DNA from: Candidatus Rokuibacteriota bacterium
Lineage (GTDB): Bacteria > Methylomirabilota > Methylomirabilia > Rokubacteriales > CSP1-6
Length of the DNA: 64,000 bases
Direction of reading: 5' to 3'
Assembly (NCBI GenBank): GCA_016184125.1
Contig: JACPDG010000040.1
Location: 62,001-126,000, forward strand
Shown: piece after piece, positions 7,899 to 17,031 of the stretch
Layout: each line of letters begins with the position of its first letter
Position numbering within the stretch: the stretch's first letter is position 1
Position numbers and translations under genes: made by a program
Notes under the pieces: model-generated
What the model was told of the DNA's origin: nothing
What the model saw: the letters and a program-made list of their open reading frames with translations, nothing else
Database searches by the model: none

Positions 7899-7922
7899 GC
7901 ACTCTCGGTGGCCGAGTGCTAA
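7896..7922. promoter_or_regulatory. CIRCE operator (HrcA binding site)
   Basis: The inverted repeat CAAGCACTC-N9-GAGTGCTAA differs from the CIRCE consensus TTAGCACTC-N9-GAGTGCTAA only in the first two bases of the left arm. It overlaps the -35 of the hrcA promoter, giving HrcA autoregulation and heat-shock control of hrcA-grpE-dnaJ. Confidence 0.93.
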
Positions 7923-7949
7923 CGCAATCGCGCTAAGCCTATCACCCCG

Positions 7950-9152
7950 TCACAGGAGGTCGATGAAGAGGGCGTCGGAGAGGAGGTAGCCCTCTTCGGT
8001 CAGGCGCACGCGGTCGTTGTCGAACACGAGCAACCCACGTGCCTGCCACCAGTCGATGCGCGTCCGCAGTTGGCCGTCGCCCGTGGCGCGTTCCTCGAGC
8101 CACGACGCGGGCACGCCATCGGCGACCCGCAGGCCAAGGATCAGACGCTCGGCGAGCGCCTGGCGATCCGTGAGCCGCTCGCAGGTGTCGACCGGCAGCC
8201 GGCCGGCCTCGGTCTCGCTGCAGTATCGCGGCACCGGCTTGACGTTCGCCCACCGCACGTCGGCGACGAACCCGGCAGCACCCGGACCGAACGCGAGGTA
8301 CTCGCCGCGACGCCAGTACGTGAGGTTGTGCCGGGACCGGTATCCCGGGCGCGCGTAGTTCGAGACCTCGTAATGCTCGAAACCGTGGTCGCGTGCCATC
8401 GACACCAGCGTCCAGTACTGGGCGACGACCGCATCTTCAGCCGGCAGGCCGTCCACGCCGGACGCGCCCCATAGACTTCCAGGATCGAGGCTGAGCCCGT
8501 ACGCCGACAGGTGCTCGGGAGCCCATGCCAGCACGGTCTCCACGCCGTGACGCCAGTCGTCCCGCTCGACGCCCGGGAGGCCGTACATCAGGTCCACGCT
8601 GACGTTCCCGAAGCCCGCCTCGCGGGCCGCGTCGAATGCGGCACGTGCGGCGGCCGCGCCGTGGAGCCGGCCGAGCCGCTCGAGCACCTGGTCGTCGACC
8701 GCCTGCACGCCCAGGCTGATCCGGTTCACGCCGGCGCGACGGTACGCCTCGAGCTTCACGCGCGTCACGCTCTCCGGGTTGCACTCGACGGTGATCTCCG
8801 CGTCGTGCAGCACGCGGAAGCGGCGGCGCAGCCGGTCGAGAATGGCGCTCATGTCGTCGGCGGCGAGCAGCGACGGCGTTCCGCCGCCGAGGAAGATGGA
8901 GTGCACGGGCACGTCGGGTGTCCAGGCGACAGTGCCGGCGAGGTCCATTTCGCGCATGACGGCCCGCACGTAGCGCGCCATCGCCGCCGGCTCCCACGGC
9001 GCGGTGTTGAACGCGCAGTAGCCGCAGCGCTTGGCGCAGAACGGCGCGTGGATGTACGCGCCGAGCGAGGCCGTGACCGGGCGACGGTCCGCGAGCACAT
9101 CGAGGGCACCTCCGGCCGCCGTCCCCGCCGGTGTCGACAGGGGTGCCGCCAC
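7950..9152 (-). CDS. hemW: HemW-type radical SAM heme chaperone
   Basis: HemW proteins resemble coproporphyrinogen III oxidase HemN but act in heme delivery. The 400 residues fit. Seen: the N-terminal radical SAM motif CAKRCGYC (Cys-x3-Cys-x2-Cys), the GGGTPS motif, ECNPES, LGVQAVDD, and the HemN C-terminal region. HemW lacks the extra N-terminal part of HemN, as here. The GTG start at 9152 lies 6 nt after the lepB stop, so the gene is in the lepA-lepB-hemW operon. Confidence 0.88.
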   Translation of the reverse strand: MAAPLSTPAGTAAGGALDVLADRRPVTASLGAYIHAPFCAKRCGYCAFNTAPWEPAAMARYVRAVMREMDLAGTVAWTPDVPVHSIFLGGGTPSLLAADDMSAILDRLRRRFRVLHDAEITVECNPESVTRVKLEAYRRAGVNRISLGVQAVDDQVLERLGRLHGAAAARAAFDAAREAGFGNVSVDLMYGLPGVERDDWRHGVETVLAWAPEHLSAYGLSLDPGSLWGASGVDGLPAEDAVVAQYWTLVSMARDHGFEHYEVSNYARPGYRSRHNLTYWRRGEYLAFGPGAAGFVADVRWANVKPVPRYCSETEAGRLPVDTCERLTDRQALAERLILGLRVADGVPASWLEERATGDGQLRTRIDWWQARGLLVFDNDRVRLTEEGYLLSDALFIDLL

Positions 9153-9158
9153 CGCGGG

Positions 9159-9887
9159 TTACCGCCGCGCGAACGTCGGCGGGTCGCCGAAGCCGTACTT
9201 GCCGAGCCGCCACCAGCGGAGCCAGTGACGGTCACCGTCCCACGACCAGTAGATCAGGAACGACTTGCCCTTGATCTTGTCCCGCTTGACGAAGCCCCAG
9301 TAGCGGCTGTCCTGCGAGTTGTCGCGGTTGTCGCCCATGACGAAGTACGAGTCGGCCGGCACCTTCGTCGGCTCGCAGCCGTACGCGTAGCCGCAGTAGC
9401 CGGGCTGCGCGGACGCGGGGAGGGACGCGTCGGCCTTCACGTAGGGCTCGATGAGCCGCGTGCCGTTCACGAAGACCTGGTGCCCGCGAATGACGACCTG
9501 ATCGCCTGGCATGCCGACGATGCGCTTGATGAAGTCGCGCTTCTCGTCCTGCGGGTACTTGAAGACGATGATGTCACCGCGCGCGGGGTCGCGCAGGCCG
9601 GGCAGGCGCAGGTCCGTCAGCGGGATCTCGGCGCCGTACAGGAACTTGTTGACGAGGATGTAATCGCCGACCAGGAGCGTGTCCATCATCGATCCGGACG
9701 GAATGGTGAACGCCTGGACCACGAGCGTCCGGATCACGAGCGCGAGCAGCACGGCGATCGCGATCGCCTCGGCGTACTCGCGCAGCAGCGACTTCCGTCG
9801 CGCCTTCACGCCCACCTCGGCGGGCGGCACGGCGTCGACGGTGACCGGCGCCTTCCCCGCGTCCAGCTCGATCTTGCGGTCGTCCAC
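9159..9887 (-). CDS. lepB: Signal peptidase I
   Basis: Cleaves signal peptides of exported proteins at the outer face of the inner membrane. The 242 residues have an N-terminal membrane helix (AIAIAVLLALVIRTLVV), the catalytic serine in IPSGSMMDTL, the catalytic lysine in KRDFIKRIVGMPGD, and the box E motif GDNRDNSQDSRYWG. Three nt separate it from lepA, the usual lepA-lepB arrangement. Confidence 0.96.
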   Translation of the reverse strand: MDDRKIELDAGKAPVTVDAVPPAEVGVKARRKSLLREYAEAIAIAVLLALVIRTLVVQAFTIPSGSMMDTLLVGDYILVNKFLYGAEIPLTDLRLPGLRDPARGDIIVFKYPQDEKRDFIKRIVGMPGDQVVIRGHQVFVNGTRLIEPYVKADASLPASAQPGYCGYAYGCEPTKVPADSYFVMGDNRDNSQDSRYWGFVKRDKIKGKSFLIYWSWDGDRHWLRWWRLGKYGFGDPPTFARR

Positions 9888-9889
9888 GC

Positions 9890-11683
9890 TCAGCTCTTCA
9901 GCACCGAGAGGAAGGCCTCCTGGGGCACCTCCACCTTACCGACCTGCTTCATGCGTTTCTTGCCTTCCTTCTGCCGCTCGAGCAGCTTGCGCTTCCGCGT
10001 GATGTCGCCGCCGTAGCACTTGGCGGTCACGTTCTTGCCCATGGCCTTGACCGTTTCGCGGGCAATCACCCGGCTCCCGATCGCCGCCTGGATCGCGACC
10101 TCGAAGAGCTGCCGCGGGATCACCTGGCGCAGCTTCTCGACGAGCGCCTTACCCTTCTCGTACGCCTTGTCGCGGTGCACGATGATCGAGAGCGCGTCGA
10201 CCGGGTCGCCGTTGAGCAGGATGTCGAGCTTCACGAGCTCGGCCAGCCGGAAGCCCGAGAACTCGTAGTCGAAGGAGGCGTAGCCCTTCGAGATCGACTT
10301 CAGCTTGTCGTAGAAGTCGACGACGATCTCCGCGAGGGGGAAGTCGAACCGGATGTGGACCCGCTTGCCGCCCAGGTACTCGAGCGAGCGGTGCTCCCCG
10401 CGCTTCTCCTGCGCGAGCCTGTAGATGGCCGTCATGAACTCCGTCGGCACGAAGATCGAGGCGCCGACGTACGGCTCCTCCATCTCCTCGATCTTGTCCG
10501 GCGTCGGCAGCTTCGACGGGTTGTCGACCTCGAGCACCTCGCCCGCCGTCGTGAGCAGCCGGTACTGCACGCTCGGCGACGTGACGATGAGCGACAGCCC
10601 GTAGTGCCGCTCGAGCCGCTCCTGCACGATCTCCATGTGCAGCATCCCGAGGAAGCCGCAGCGGAAGCCGTAGCCGAGCGCGAGCGAGGTCTCCGGCTCG
10701 AACGTGAACGCCGGGTCGTTGAGCCGGAGCTTCTCGAGCGCGTCGCGCAGCGCCTCGTAGTCGGTGTCCTCGATGGGGTAGAGTCCGGCGAACACCATCG
10801 GCTTCGCGTCGCGGTACCCGGGGATCGCTTCCGTGGCCGGCCGCACCGCCTCGGTGATCGTGTCGCCGACCTTCGCATCGGCCACGCGCTTGACCGAGGC
10901 CGTCAGGTACCCGACCCCTCCCGCGGACAGCTCCTCCACCGGCGTGAGGCCGGGCGTCAGGACGCCGATCTGGTGCACCTCGTACGTCCGACCGTTCGAC
11001 ATGAAGGCGATCCGCGTGCCGGACCGTACGCGCCCGTCGATGAGGCGGACGTACACGACGACGCCCAGGTAGGAGTCGTAATACGAATCGAAGACGAGCG
11101 CCTTGAGCGGGGCGTCGGGATCGCCCACCGGCGGGGGGATGCGCGCCACGATCGCCTCGAGGACCTCCGGGACCCCGGTGCCGTGCTTCGCGGAGATCGC
11201 GAGCGCCTCGTGCCCGTCGAGCTCGAGCTCCTCGGTGATCTGCTCGCGCGTGCCCTCGACGTCCGCGGCGGGCAGGTCGATCTTGTTGATCACCGGGATG
11301 ATGGCGAGCTTCGCCTCGTGCGCCAGGTAGTAATTCGCGAGCGTCTGGGCCTCGATGCCCTGCGCCGCGTCGATGATGAGCAGGGCGCCTTCGCAGGCCG
11401 CGAGCGCGCGCGACACCTCGTACGAGAAGTCCACGTGGCCCGGCGTGTCGATGAGGTTCAGCGTGTACTCGTGCCCGTCACGCGCCCGGTAGAGCAGCCT
11501 CACCGTGTGCGCCTTGATCGTGATGCCGCGCTCGCGCTCGAGGTCCATCGAGTCGAGCACCTGGTCCACGGCCTTCTTGGCGTCCATCGTGCCGGTCAGC
11601 GCCAGCAGCCGGTCCGCCAGGGTCGACTTGCCGTGATCGATGTGCGCGACGATGGAGAAGTTCCGGATGCGGGCGACCGCCAT
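9890..11683 (-). CDS. lepA: Elongation factor 4 (LepA GTPase)
   Basis: Translation GTPase acting on stalled or mistranslocated ribosomes. The 597 residues match the family. Seen: G1 [15 protein letters not shown]3 DTPGHVDF, G4 NKIDLP, the LepA-specific C-terminal domain, and the end [11 protein letters not shown]. First gene of lepA-lepB-hemW on the minus strand. Confidence 0.97.
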   Translation of the reverse strand: MAVARIRNFSIVAHIDHGKSTLADRLLALTGTMDAKKAVDQVLDSMDLERERGITIKAHTVRLLYRARDGHEYTLNLIDTPGHVDFSYEVSRALAACEGALLIIDAAQGIEAQTLANYYLAHEAKLAIIPVINKIDLPAADVEGTREQITEELELDGHEALAISAKHGTGVPEVLEAIVARIPPPVGDPDAPLKALVFDSYYDSYLGVVVYVRLIDGRVRSGTRIAFMSNGRTYEVHQIGVLTPGLTPVEELSAGGVGYLTASVKRVADAKVGDTITEAVRPATEAIPGYRDAKPMVFAGLYPIEDTDYEALRDALEKLRLNDPAFTFEPETSLALGYGFRCGFLGMLHMEIVQERLERHYGLSLIVTSPSVQYRLLTTAGEVLEVDNPSKLPTPDKIEEMEEPYVGASIFVPTEFMTAIYRLAQEKRGEHRSLEYLGGKRVHIRFDFPLAEIVVDFYDKLKSISKGYASFDYEFSGFRLAELVKLDILLNGDPVDALSIIVHRDKAYEKGKALVEKLRQVIPRQLFEVAIQAAIGSRVIARETVKAMGKNVTAKCYGGDITRKRKLLERQKEGKKRMKQVGKVEVPQEAFLSVLKS

Positions 11684-11750
11684 CGATTCAGTCTAGCATG
11701 CCGCACCGCGTGAACCGGCGCGGCGCGCCGTCTCGCCGTCTCGCGGCCGG

Positions 11751-12836
11751 TCAGCCGGCGAGCGCGAGACGGCTCCCGGCCGGCACGACGCCGCCCGATT
11801 CGACGACCACGCCGGCCTCGATGTGCGCGCCGGTGCCGATCTTCACGTCGGCGCCGAGCACGCAGCCTCGCAGCACGGTGTCGGCCCCCACGTCGACGCG
11901 CTCCCAGAGGATCGCGTGCTCGACCGACGCCCCGCGCGAGACGCTGACCCCGTCGCCGAGCACCGCGAACGGCCCGACACGACTGCCGGCCGCGAGGCGC
12001 GCACCTGCGCCGACGACGCACGGCGCCTCGAGGACCGCCCCGCGCTCGCATTCGGCAGTCGGGTGGAGCCGCACGCCGTCACGGGCGTCGCCCTCGGGCG
12101 CGACACGGGTGTGCACACGCCCGGCCAGGAGGTCGATCTGTGCGGCGAGGTACGCGGCCGGGCTGCCGATGTCCCGCCAGTACGCCGGGAGGTGCCAGCC
12201 GAACGCCGGGATGCCGTCGGCGATCAACGCGGGAAAGAACTCCCGCTCGATCGACACGGGCCGGTCGGCAGGCATGCGCGCGAGCAAGGTCGCATCGATG
12301 AGGTACACGCCGGCGTTGATCATGTTCGTGGTGATCGGCTCGTCCCGGCCGGGCTTCTCGCGGAATCTCAGGAGCCGGCCATCGTTCTCCGTCTCCACGA
12401 GACCGTACGCGCGCGGGTCGTCGACCGGGGTGAGGTAGATCGTCGTGCGCGAGCCGTGCGCCTCGTGGAACCGCCGCATCGCCGTGAGGTCGATGTCGGT
12501 CAGCACGTCGCCGTTCAGCACGAACACGGTGCCGCTCGTCACGTCGGCGGCATTCCGGACGCCGCCTCCGGTGCCGAGCGGCTCGTCCTCGACGACGTAG
12601 CGGAGGCACACGCCGAGGCGTTCACCGTCGCCGAGTGCCGCGCGCACGTCGTCGACGCGGTAGCCGCAGGACAGGATGACGTCGGTCACGCCGTGGTCGC
12701 GCAGGTGGGCGAGCTGGTACGCGAGGAACGGCTGGTTCGAGAGCGGGACGACCGGCTTCGGGCGGGCGTACGTGAGCGGTCGAAGCCGCGTTCCTTGACC
12801 GCCGGCCAGGATGACCGCCTGCGTTGGGCCGGTCAC
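11751..12836 (-). CDS. NDP-sugar pyrophosphorylase with left-handed beta-helix domain
   Basis: Sugar-1-phosphate nucleotidyltransferase fold: residues 8-22 carry ILAGGQGTRLRPLTY and ARPKPVVP, with the metal-binding NGDV near residue 108. The C-terminal third is a hexapeptide-repeat beta helix (VGAGARLAAGSRVGPFAVLG, VGADTVLRGCVLGADVKIG). 361 residues. Close relatives are annotated mannose-1-phosphate guanylyltransferase or glucose-1-phosphate nucleotidyltransferase; the sugar cannot be told from sequence alone. The GTG start at 12836 sits just downstream of a two-unit GB1 repeat. It probably feeds the sugar-nucleotide genes upstream. Confidence 0.85.
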   Translation of the reverse strand: MTGPTQAVILAGGQGTRLRPLTYARPKPVVPLSNQPFLAYQLAHLRDHGVTDVILSCGYRVDDVRAALGDGERLGVCLRYVVEDEPLGTGGGVRNAADVTSGTVFVLNGDVLTDIDLTAMRRFHEAHGSRTTIYLTPVDDPRAYGLVETENDGRLLRFREKPGRDEPITTNMINAGVYLIDATLLARMPADRPVSIEREFFPALIADGIPAFGWHLPAYWRDIGSPAAYLAAQIDLLAGRVHTRVAPEGDARDGVRLHPTAECERGAVLEAPCVVGAGARLAAGSRVGPFAVLGDGVSVSRGASVEHAILWERVDVGADTVLRGCVLGADVKIGTGAHIEAGVVVESGGVVPAGSRLALAG

Positions 12837-12850
12837 CGTCGGCGAGCGGA

Positions 12851-13011
12851 GACCCGAGCCGCGGCCCGGGTGTCCCGGGCCGGGTGCGAGCGCGGGGGGG
12901 TGTGGGGGGCCATGTCGGGGCCGGGCCGAGCGCCACGTCGAGCCCCGGCCCGGGTGTCCCGGGCCGGGTGCGAGCGCGGGGGGGTGTGGGGGGCCATGTC
13001 GGGGCCCCCCA
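12851..13011 (+). repeat. GB1 repeat, two tandem units (Trm112 / nucleotidyltransferase spacer)
   Basis: Two almost identical units (stem GGCCCGGG / CCCGGGCC, linker GCGAGCGCGGGGGGG, head G6-CCATGTCGGGG-C6), antisense to the flanking minus-strand genes. The head of the outer unit touches the TAG stop of the Trm112-like gene with no gap. Confidence 0.9.
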
Positions 13012-13182
13012 CTAGGTGGTCGGACTCCACGGCTCGGCCTCGTTGATCAGCATGACCGGGATCCCATCGCGGATCGGATACGCTTTGCGACACGCCGTGC
13101 AGATGATCCGGGTCTCCTCGAAGAGGAGATCGCCCTTGCACGCCGGACACACCAGGATGGCCTTCAGCTCTTCATCGATCAT
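13012..13182 (-). CDS. Trm112-like zinc-ribbon protein (UPF0434 type)
   Basis: A 56-residue protein starting MIDEELKAILVCPACKGDL and ending with PIRDGIPVMLINEAEPW. Two CxxC pairs (CPAC near residue 12, CTAC near residue 28) form a zinc ribbon. This is the bacterial Trm112-family pattern; homologues activate methyltransferases in eukaryotes and archaea, while the bacterial partner is poorly known. The start and stop are unambiguous. The TAG stop abuts a GB1 head hairpin. It lies between two sugar-nucleotide genes, where such small proteins often occur next to lipid A or polysaccharide genes. Confidence 0.88.
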   Translation of the reverse strand: MIDEELKAILVCPACKGDLLFEETRIICTACRKAYPIRDGIPVMLINEAEPWSPTT

Positions 13183-13218
13183 CGTTGTTGTCCTCGAAGG
13201 GCGATTCGCCCCTCATCC

Positions 13219-14157
13219 TCATCGCAAGGGTTTGCCGTCGGCCTGCGCGAAGTAGCGGTACGTCCGCGCGAGCCCCTCGTCGAGCGTCGTTGCCGGGCTC
13301 CAGCCGAGCATCTGCTTCGCGCGGCAGGGATCGAGCACGCTGTGACGCTGCTCTCCCGGCTTCGCCGGGCCGTGACGCGCCGGGACGCCGACCCCGGCAC
13401 TCGCGGCGAGGCGGCGGTAGAGCTCGTTGACGGATGTCCCGCGGCCCGTGGCGATGTTGACCGCGCCGCTCGCCTCCGGCGTGGCGAGCGCACGCGCGAC
13501 CGCGTCCGCGACGTCTTCGACGTAGACGTAGTCCCGCGTCTGCTCGCCGTCCCCGTTCACGATGCACGGCTCGCCGTGGACCAGCCGGTGCGAGAAGATC
13601 GCGACCACCCCCGCCTCGCCCTGCGGGTCCTGCCGCGGCCCGTAGATGTTCGCCAGCCGCAGCGTCAGGGCCGGGATGCGCGTCAGGCCCGCCCAGCAGT
13701 CGAGGTACCGCTCGGCTCCGGTCTTCGACACCCCGTAGGGCGACGTCGGTCGCGACGGATGATCCTCCGGGGTTGGCAGCACCGGTGTGTCGCCGTAGCC
13801 GGCGCCGCCGGTGGACGTGTAGACCACGCGGCGGACACCGGCGCGGCGCGCCGCCTCGAGGAGCGCGATCGTGCCGAGCACGTTCACGCTCGCGTCGAAG
13901 AGCGGGTCGGCGATCGAGCGGGGCACGGCGGCCTGGGCGGCGATGTGAACGACGGCCTCGGGGCGCGCCGCATCGAGGACCGCGCCGAGCCTCGCGCTCC
14001 GGATGTCGCACACGTAGAGCGTCGCGGCCGGGTTCAGCAGCTCGCGACGCCCGGTCGACAGGTTGTCGACGATGGCCACGACGTGCCCGTCGGCGAGGAG
14101 GCGGTCGACGACGTGCGAGCCGATGAAGCCGACGCCCCCCGTGACGAGGACTCTCAT
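13219..14157 (-). CDS. NAD-dependent epimerase/dehydratase (UDP-glucose 4-epimerase-like)
   Basis: Extended SDR enzyme of 312 residues. Seen: Rossmann motif [29 protein letters not shown], and the catalytic region [11 protein letters not shown] with YGVSK (the YxxxK pair). Likely interconverts UDP-sugars; the substrate is not certain. The ATG at 14157 overlaps the stop of the upstream UXS-like gene (ATGA), so the two are coupled. Longer in-frame starts run into that gene and are rejected. Confidence 0.85.
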   Translation of the reverse strand: MRVLVTGGVGFIGSHVVDRLLADGHVVAIVDNLSTGRRELLNPAATLYVCDIRSARLGAVLDAARPEAVVHIAAQAAVPRSIADPLFDASVNVLGTIALLEAARRAGVRRVVYTSTGGAGYGDTPVLPTPEDHPSRPTSPYGVSKTGAERYLDCWAGLTRIPALTLRLANIYGPRQDPQGEAGVVAIFSHRLVHGEPCIVNGDGEQTRDYVYVEDVADAVARALATPEASGAVNIATGRGTSVNELYRRLAASAGVGVPARHGPAKPGEQRHSVLDPCRAKQMLGWSPATTLDEGLARTYRYFAQADGKPLR

Positions 14158-15089
14158 CCGCCGAGCCTCTGGCGGTACCAGTCGATCGTCAGCCGCAGCC
14201 CTTCCTCCGTGTCGACGGTCGGCTCCCATCCGAGCAGCGCCCGCGCGCGCGAGATGTCGGGCTGCCTCACGCGCGGGTCGTCCTCGGGGAGCGGGCGAAA
14301 GGCGATCTCGCTCCGCGAGTTCGCGAGCCGGATGATGCGCTTCGCGAGCTCGAGCAGCGTCATCTCGTGGGGGTTGCCGATGTTGACCGGCTCGTGCACC
14401 GGGTGCTGCATCAGCTTCCAGATCCCCTCCACGAGGTCGGTGATGTACTGGAACGACCGCGTCTGGGATCCGTCGCCGTACACGGTCAGCGGCGCGCCGG
14501 TGAGCGCCTGCGTGATGAACGTCGGGATCGCGCGCCCGTCGTTGAGCCGCATGCGGGGCCCGTAGGTGTTGAAGATGCGCACGATGCGCGTGCTCATCCC
14601 GTGGTAGCGGTGGTACGCCATCGTGATCGCCTCGGCGAAGCGCTTGGCCTCGTCGTACACGCCGCGCGGGCCGATCGGGTTCACGTTGCCCCAGTAGTCC
14701 TCGCGCTGCGGGTGGACGAGCGGGTCGCCGTACACCTCGGACGTCGAGGCGATCAGGAACCGGGCGCCCCTCGCCTTCGCGAGGCCGAGCGCGTTGTGCG
14801 TGCCGAGCGCGCCGACCTTCAGCGTCTGGATGGGGAGCTCGAGGTAATCGCGCGGCGACGCCGGGCTCGCGAGGTGCAGCACCCAGTCGAGCTCGCCGTC
14901 GAGCGGGATGTACTCGGTGACGTTGTGGAAGACGAAGCTGAACCGGGGATGCGCGGCGACCGCCGCGATGTTCTCGGCCGAGCCGGTGATGAAGTTGTCC
15001 ATCCCGATGACGTGGCAGCCGCGCTCGAGGAGGAACTCGCAGAGGTGCGATCCGATGAATCCGGCACCGCCGGTGACCAGCACGCGCAT
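14154..15089 (-). CDS. UDP-glucuronate decarboxylase-like SDR (UXS type)
   Basis: 311 residues. The N-terminal [18 protein letters not shown] binds [13 protein letters not shown] is the UXS hallmark, [14 protein letters not shown] and [11 protein letters not shown] carry the catalytic Ser/Tyr/Lys set, and IFNTYGPRM follows. UXS converts UDP-glucuronate to UDP-xylose, which fits the upstream UDP-glucose dehydrogenase. The gene lies 19 nt after ugd and overlaps the next epimerase by 4 nt. Confidence 0.9.
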   Translation of the reverse strand: MRVLVTGGAGFIGSHLCEFLLERGCHVIGMDNFITGSAENIAAVAAHPRFSFVFHNVTEYIPLDGELDWVLHLASPASPRDYLELPIQTLKVGALGTHNALGLAKARGARFLIASTSEVYGDPLVHPQREDYWGNVNPIGPRGVYDEAKRFAEAITMAYHRYHGMSTRIVRIFNTYGPRMRLNDGRAIPTFITQALTGAPLTVYGDGSQTRSFQYITDLVEGIWKLMQHPVHEPVNIGNPHEMTLLELAKRIIRLANSRSEIAFRPLPEDDPRVRQPDISRARALLGWEPTVDTEEGLRLTIDWYRQRLGG

Positions 15090-15108
15090 GAGGTCGGGAC
15101 TCCGGGGA

Positions 15109-16422
15109 CTACGAGGGCGGGAGGACGGGCTTCCGGCCGATCGAGTGGTACTCGAAGCCGAGGCGCCGCATCCGCTCCGGCTCCCAGAGGTTGCGGCCGT
15201 CGAAGATCAGCGGCCGGCGCATCACCCGACGGAGGCGCTCGAGGTTCAGGAACTTGAACTCGTTCCACTCCGTCACGAGCGCGACGGCGTCGGCGCCGGT
15301 CGCGGCCTCGTACGCGGAGTTGGTGTACTCGACCGCCGGCGGCAGCACCTTGGCGGCGTTCAGCATCGCGACGGGGTCGTACGCGCGGACGGTGGCCCCC
15401 GCGTCCACGAGGGGCCCAACGATCTCGATGCTCCGGGCCTCCCGCATGTCGTCCGTGTTCGGCTTGAAGGCGAGGCCGAGCACGGCCACCACGCGCTCGT
15501 CGAGGGGGCCGAGGACCTTCTCGATCATGCTGACGACGTGCGCGGCCCGTTCCCGGTTGATGTCGACGACGGCGCGCAGCAGCGCGAAGTCGTAGCCGAG
15601 GCTCGACGCCGTGTGCACGAGGCTGTCGGTGTCCTTCGGGAAGCAGCTGCCGCCGTAGCCGAGGCCGGCCTGGAGGAACGCGGGGCCGATGCGCTGGTCC
15701 AGGCCCACGCCCTTCGTGACCTGCGTGACGTCGGCCCCGGCCAGCTCGCAGATGTTCGCGATCGCGTTCCCGAACGAGATCTTCATCGCGAGGAAGGCGT
15801 TCGACGCGTACTTGATCATCTCCGCGGAGGGGACGTCCGTGATGATCATCGGCCGCTCGAGCGGGGCGTAGAGCTCGAGCAGCGTCATCGCGACCTGCTG
15901 GTTAGGCGCGCCGATCACGATGCGGTCCGGGCGCAGGGTGTCCTCGATGGCGGAGCCCTCGCGGAGGAACTCGGGGTTCGACACGACGTCGAAGGGCACC
16001 GGTCGCGGCTGGTGGCGCTCGATGACCTCGCGCACGAAGTCGCCCGTGCCGACGGGCACCGTCGACTTGTTCACGATGACGGTGTGGCGCTCCATCGCCC
16101 GGGCGATCTCGCGGGCGACGGCCTCGACGGCGGACAGGTCCGTCTCCCCGGTGGACTTCGGAGGCGTGCCGACGGTGATGAAGACGATCACCGAGCGGCG
16201 GACGGCGTCCTCGAGGTCGGTCGTGAAGGCCAGCCGGCCGTCCGCCACGTTGCGTACGACCATCTCCTCGAGCCCCGGCTCGTAGATGGGCATCTGCCCG
16301 TGCGCCAGGGCCTCGATCTTCTCCGGGACGTTATCGACGCAGATCACGTCGTTCCCGAGGTCGGCGAAGACGGCGCCGGTGACCAGCCCGACGTATCCCG
16401 TCCCGACGACGCAGATGTTCAT
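15109..16422 (-). CDS. ugd: UDP-glucose 6-dehydrogenase
   Basis: Oxidises UDP-glucose to UDP-glucuronate with two NAD. 437 residues. Seen: N-terminal Rossmann motif [47 protein letters not shown], and the catalytic cysteine in [16 protein letters not shown]. First gene of the ugd-UXS-epimerase operon. Its promoter overlaps a PAL48 palindrome. Confidence 0.95.
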   Translation of the reverse strand: MNICVVGTGYVGLVTGAVFADLGNDVICVDNVPEKIEALAHGQMPIYEPGLEEMVVRNVADGRLAFTTDLEDAVRRSVIVFITVGTPPKSTGETDLSAVEAVAREIARAMERHTVIVNKSTVPVGTGDFVREVIERHQPRPVPFDVVSNPEFLREGSAIEDTLRPDRIVIGAPNQQVAMTLLELYAPLERPMIITDVPSAEMIKYASNAFLAMKISFGNAIANICELAGADVTQVTKGVGLDQRIGPAFLQAGLGYGGSCFPKDTDSLVHTASSLGYDFALLRAVVDINRERAAHVVSMIEKVLGPLDERVVAVLGLAFKPNTDDMREARSIEIVGPLVDAGATVRAYDPVAMLNAAKVLPPAVEYTNSAYEAATGADAVALVTEWNEFKFLNLERLRRVMRRPLIFDGRNLWEPERMRRLGFEYHSIGRKPVLPPS

Positions 16423-16452
16423 GCGCGAGTCTTCATCACGGCAGCGTCGACC

Positions 16453-16481
16453 ACTATAGCAGAGCGCTCAGTTCGAGCCAA
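16453..16481 (-). promoter_or_regulatory. Candidate promoter of ugd with -35 inside a palindrome
   Basis: On the minus strand TTGGCT (plus 16476-16481), a 17-nt spacer and TATAGT (16453-16458). The whole -35 hexamer lies in the left arm of the PAL48 copy at 16470-16517, so the palindrome could affect ugd expression. Confidence 0.55.
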
Positions 16482-16517
16482 CAATCGACCGCCCGGCGGT
16501 CGATTGTTGCTCGAACT
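16470..16517. repeat. PAL48 palindrome, copy 1
   Basis: A 48-bp nearly perfect palindrome: left arm AGTTCGAGCcAACAATCG, right arm CGATTGTTGCTCGAACT, flanked on both sides by CTCA-type sequence. Copies 1-3 keep AGTTCG/CGAACT ends and a CAATCG-type core while the bases between vary in a paired way. Confidence 0.85.
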
Positions 16518-16520
16518 CTC

Positions 16521-16568
16521 AGTTCGTGGAAACAATCGGCCGCGAACGCGGGCATTGTTTCACGAACT
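16521..16568. repeat. PAL48 palindrome, copy 2
   Basis: A second 48-bp palindrome 3 nt after copy 1: AGTTCGTGgAAACAATCG on the left and CATTGTTTCACGAACT on the right. The TG/CA step next to the ends replaces the AGC/GCT of copy 1, so the change is compensated. Confidence 0.85.
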
Positions 16569-16621
16569 CTCAGCAGCGGTCTGCCAGGATTTGGGGGCGT
16601 GCAGGATCTGGAACGGGCTTG

Positions 16622-16660
16622 AAAAAACTGCCCAGGCCCCGTCGACCGGGGCCTGGGCAG
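16622..16660 (-). terminator. Intrinsic terminator of the 70-residue ORF
   Basis: A perfect 13-bp stem (CTGCCCAGGCCCC / GGGGCCTGGGCAG, 16628-16660) followed on the minus strand by six T residues (plus A run 16622-16627). This is a textbook Rho-independent terminator 20 nt after the stop of the minus-strand small gene. Confidence 0.9.
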
Positions 16661-16680
16661 GCGAGCCGCCGAAATGCCGG

Positions 16681-16893
16681 TCACGCGGCGAACGGGTCGT
16701 CGTCGGGGGTATTCCGCTCGCCTCCCGCGCCGTCGAACTGGCTGCGAGCATCGAGCACGGCGTCGCGGAGGGACTCGAACCGCTGGCCGGAGATCGTGAT
16801 CGTATTGCTGTCGTCCCGCGCCTTCCACATCCACTCCCGGCGCTGTCTGCCGACCGGGACGAACTGGACTTTCACCGCTCCCATCGTCTCCAC
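16681..16893 (-). CDS. Small hypothetical protein (70 aa)
   Basis: Not firmly recognised. The GTG at 16893 is preferred because AGGAGGGAG lies 6 nt upstream; an ATG three codons later is possible. The sequence (VQFVPVGRQRREWMWKARDD, TITISGQRFESLRDAVLDAR) is polar with a basic aromatic middle and an acidic C-terminus (TPDDDPFAA). It is cytoplasmic, with no membrane segment. It has its own strong ribosome site and an intrinsic terminator, which argue for a real, independently transcribed gene between ugd and the oxidase operon. Confidence 0.65.
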   Translation of the reverse strand: METMGAVKVQFVPVGRQRREWMWKARDDSNTITISGQRFESLRDAVLDARSQFDGAGGERNTPDDDPFAA

Positions 16894-17031
16894 GGCTGAC
16901 TCCCTCCTGCTCCCGATCCGATGAGCTGGAACATCGAACAATCGCGGACTTTGCAAGGGCGGTGCCACGGGCCGGGACGGGCGCTGGCGCTTCCGTGAGC
17001 CGGAGGGCTGCAGCCCGGGAACGCCGATGCG

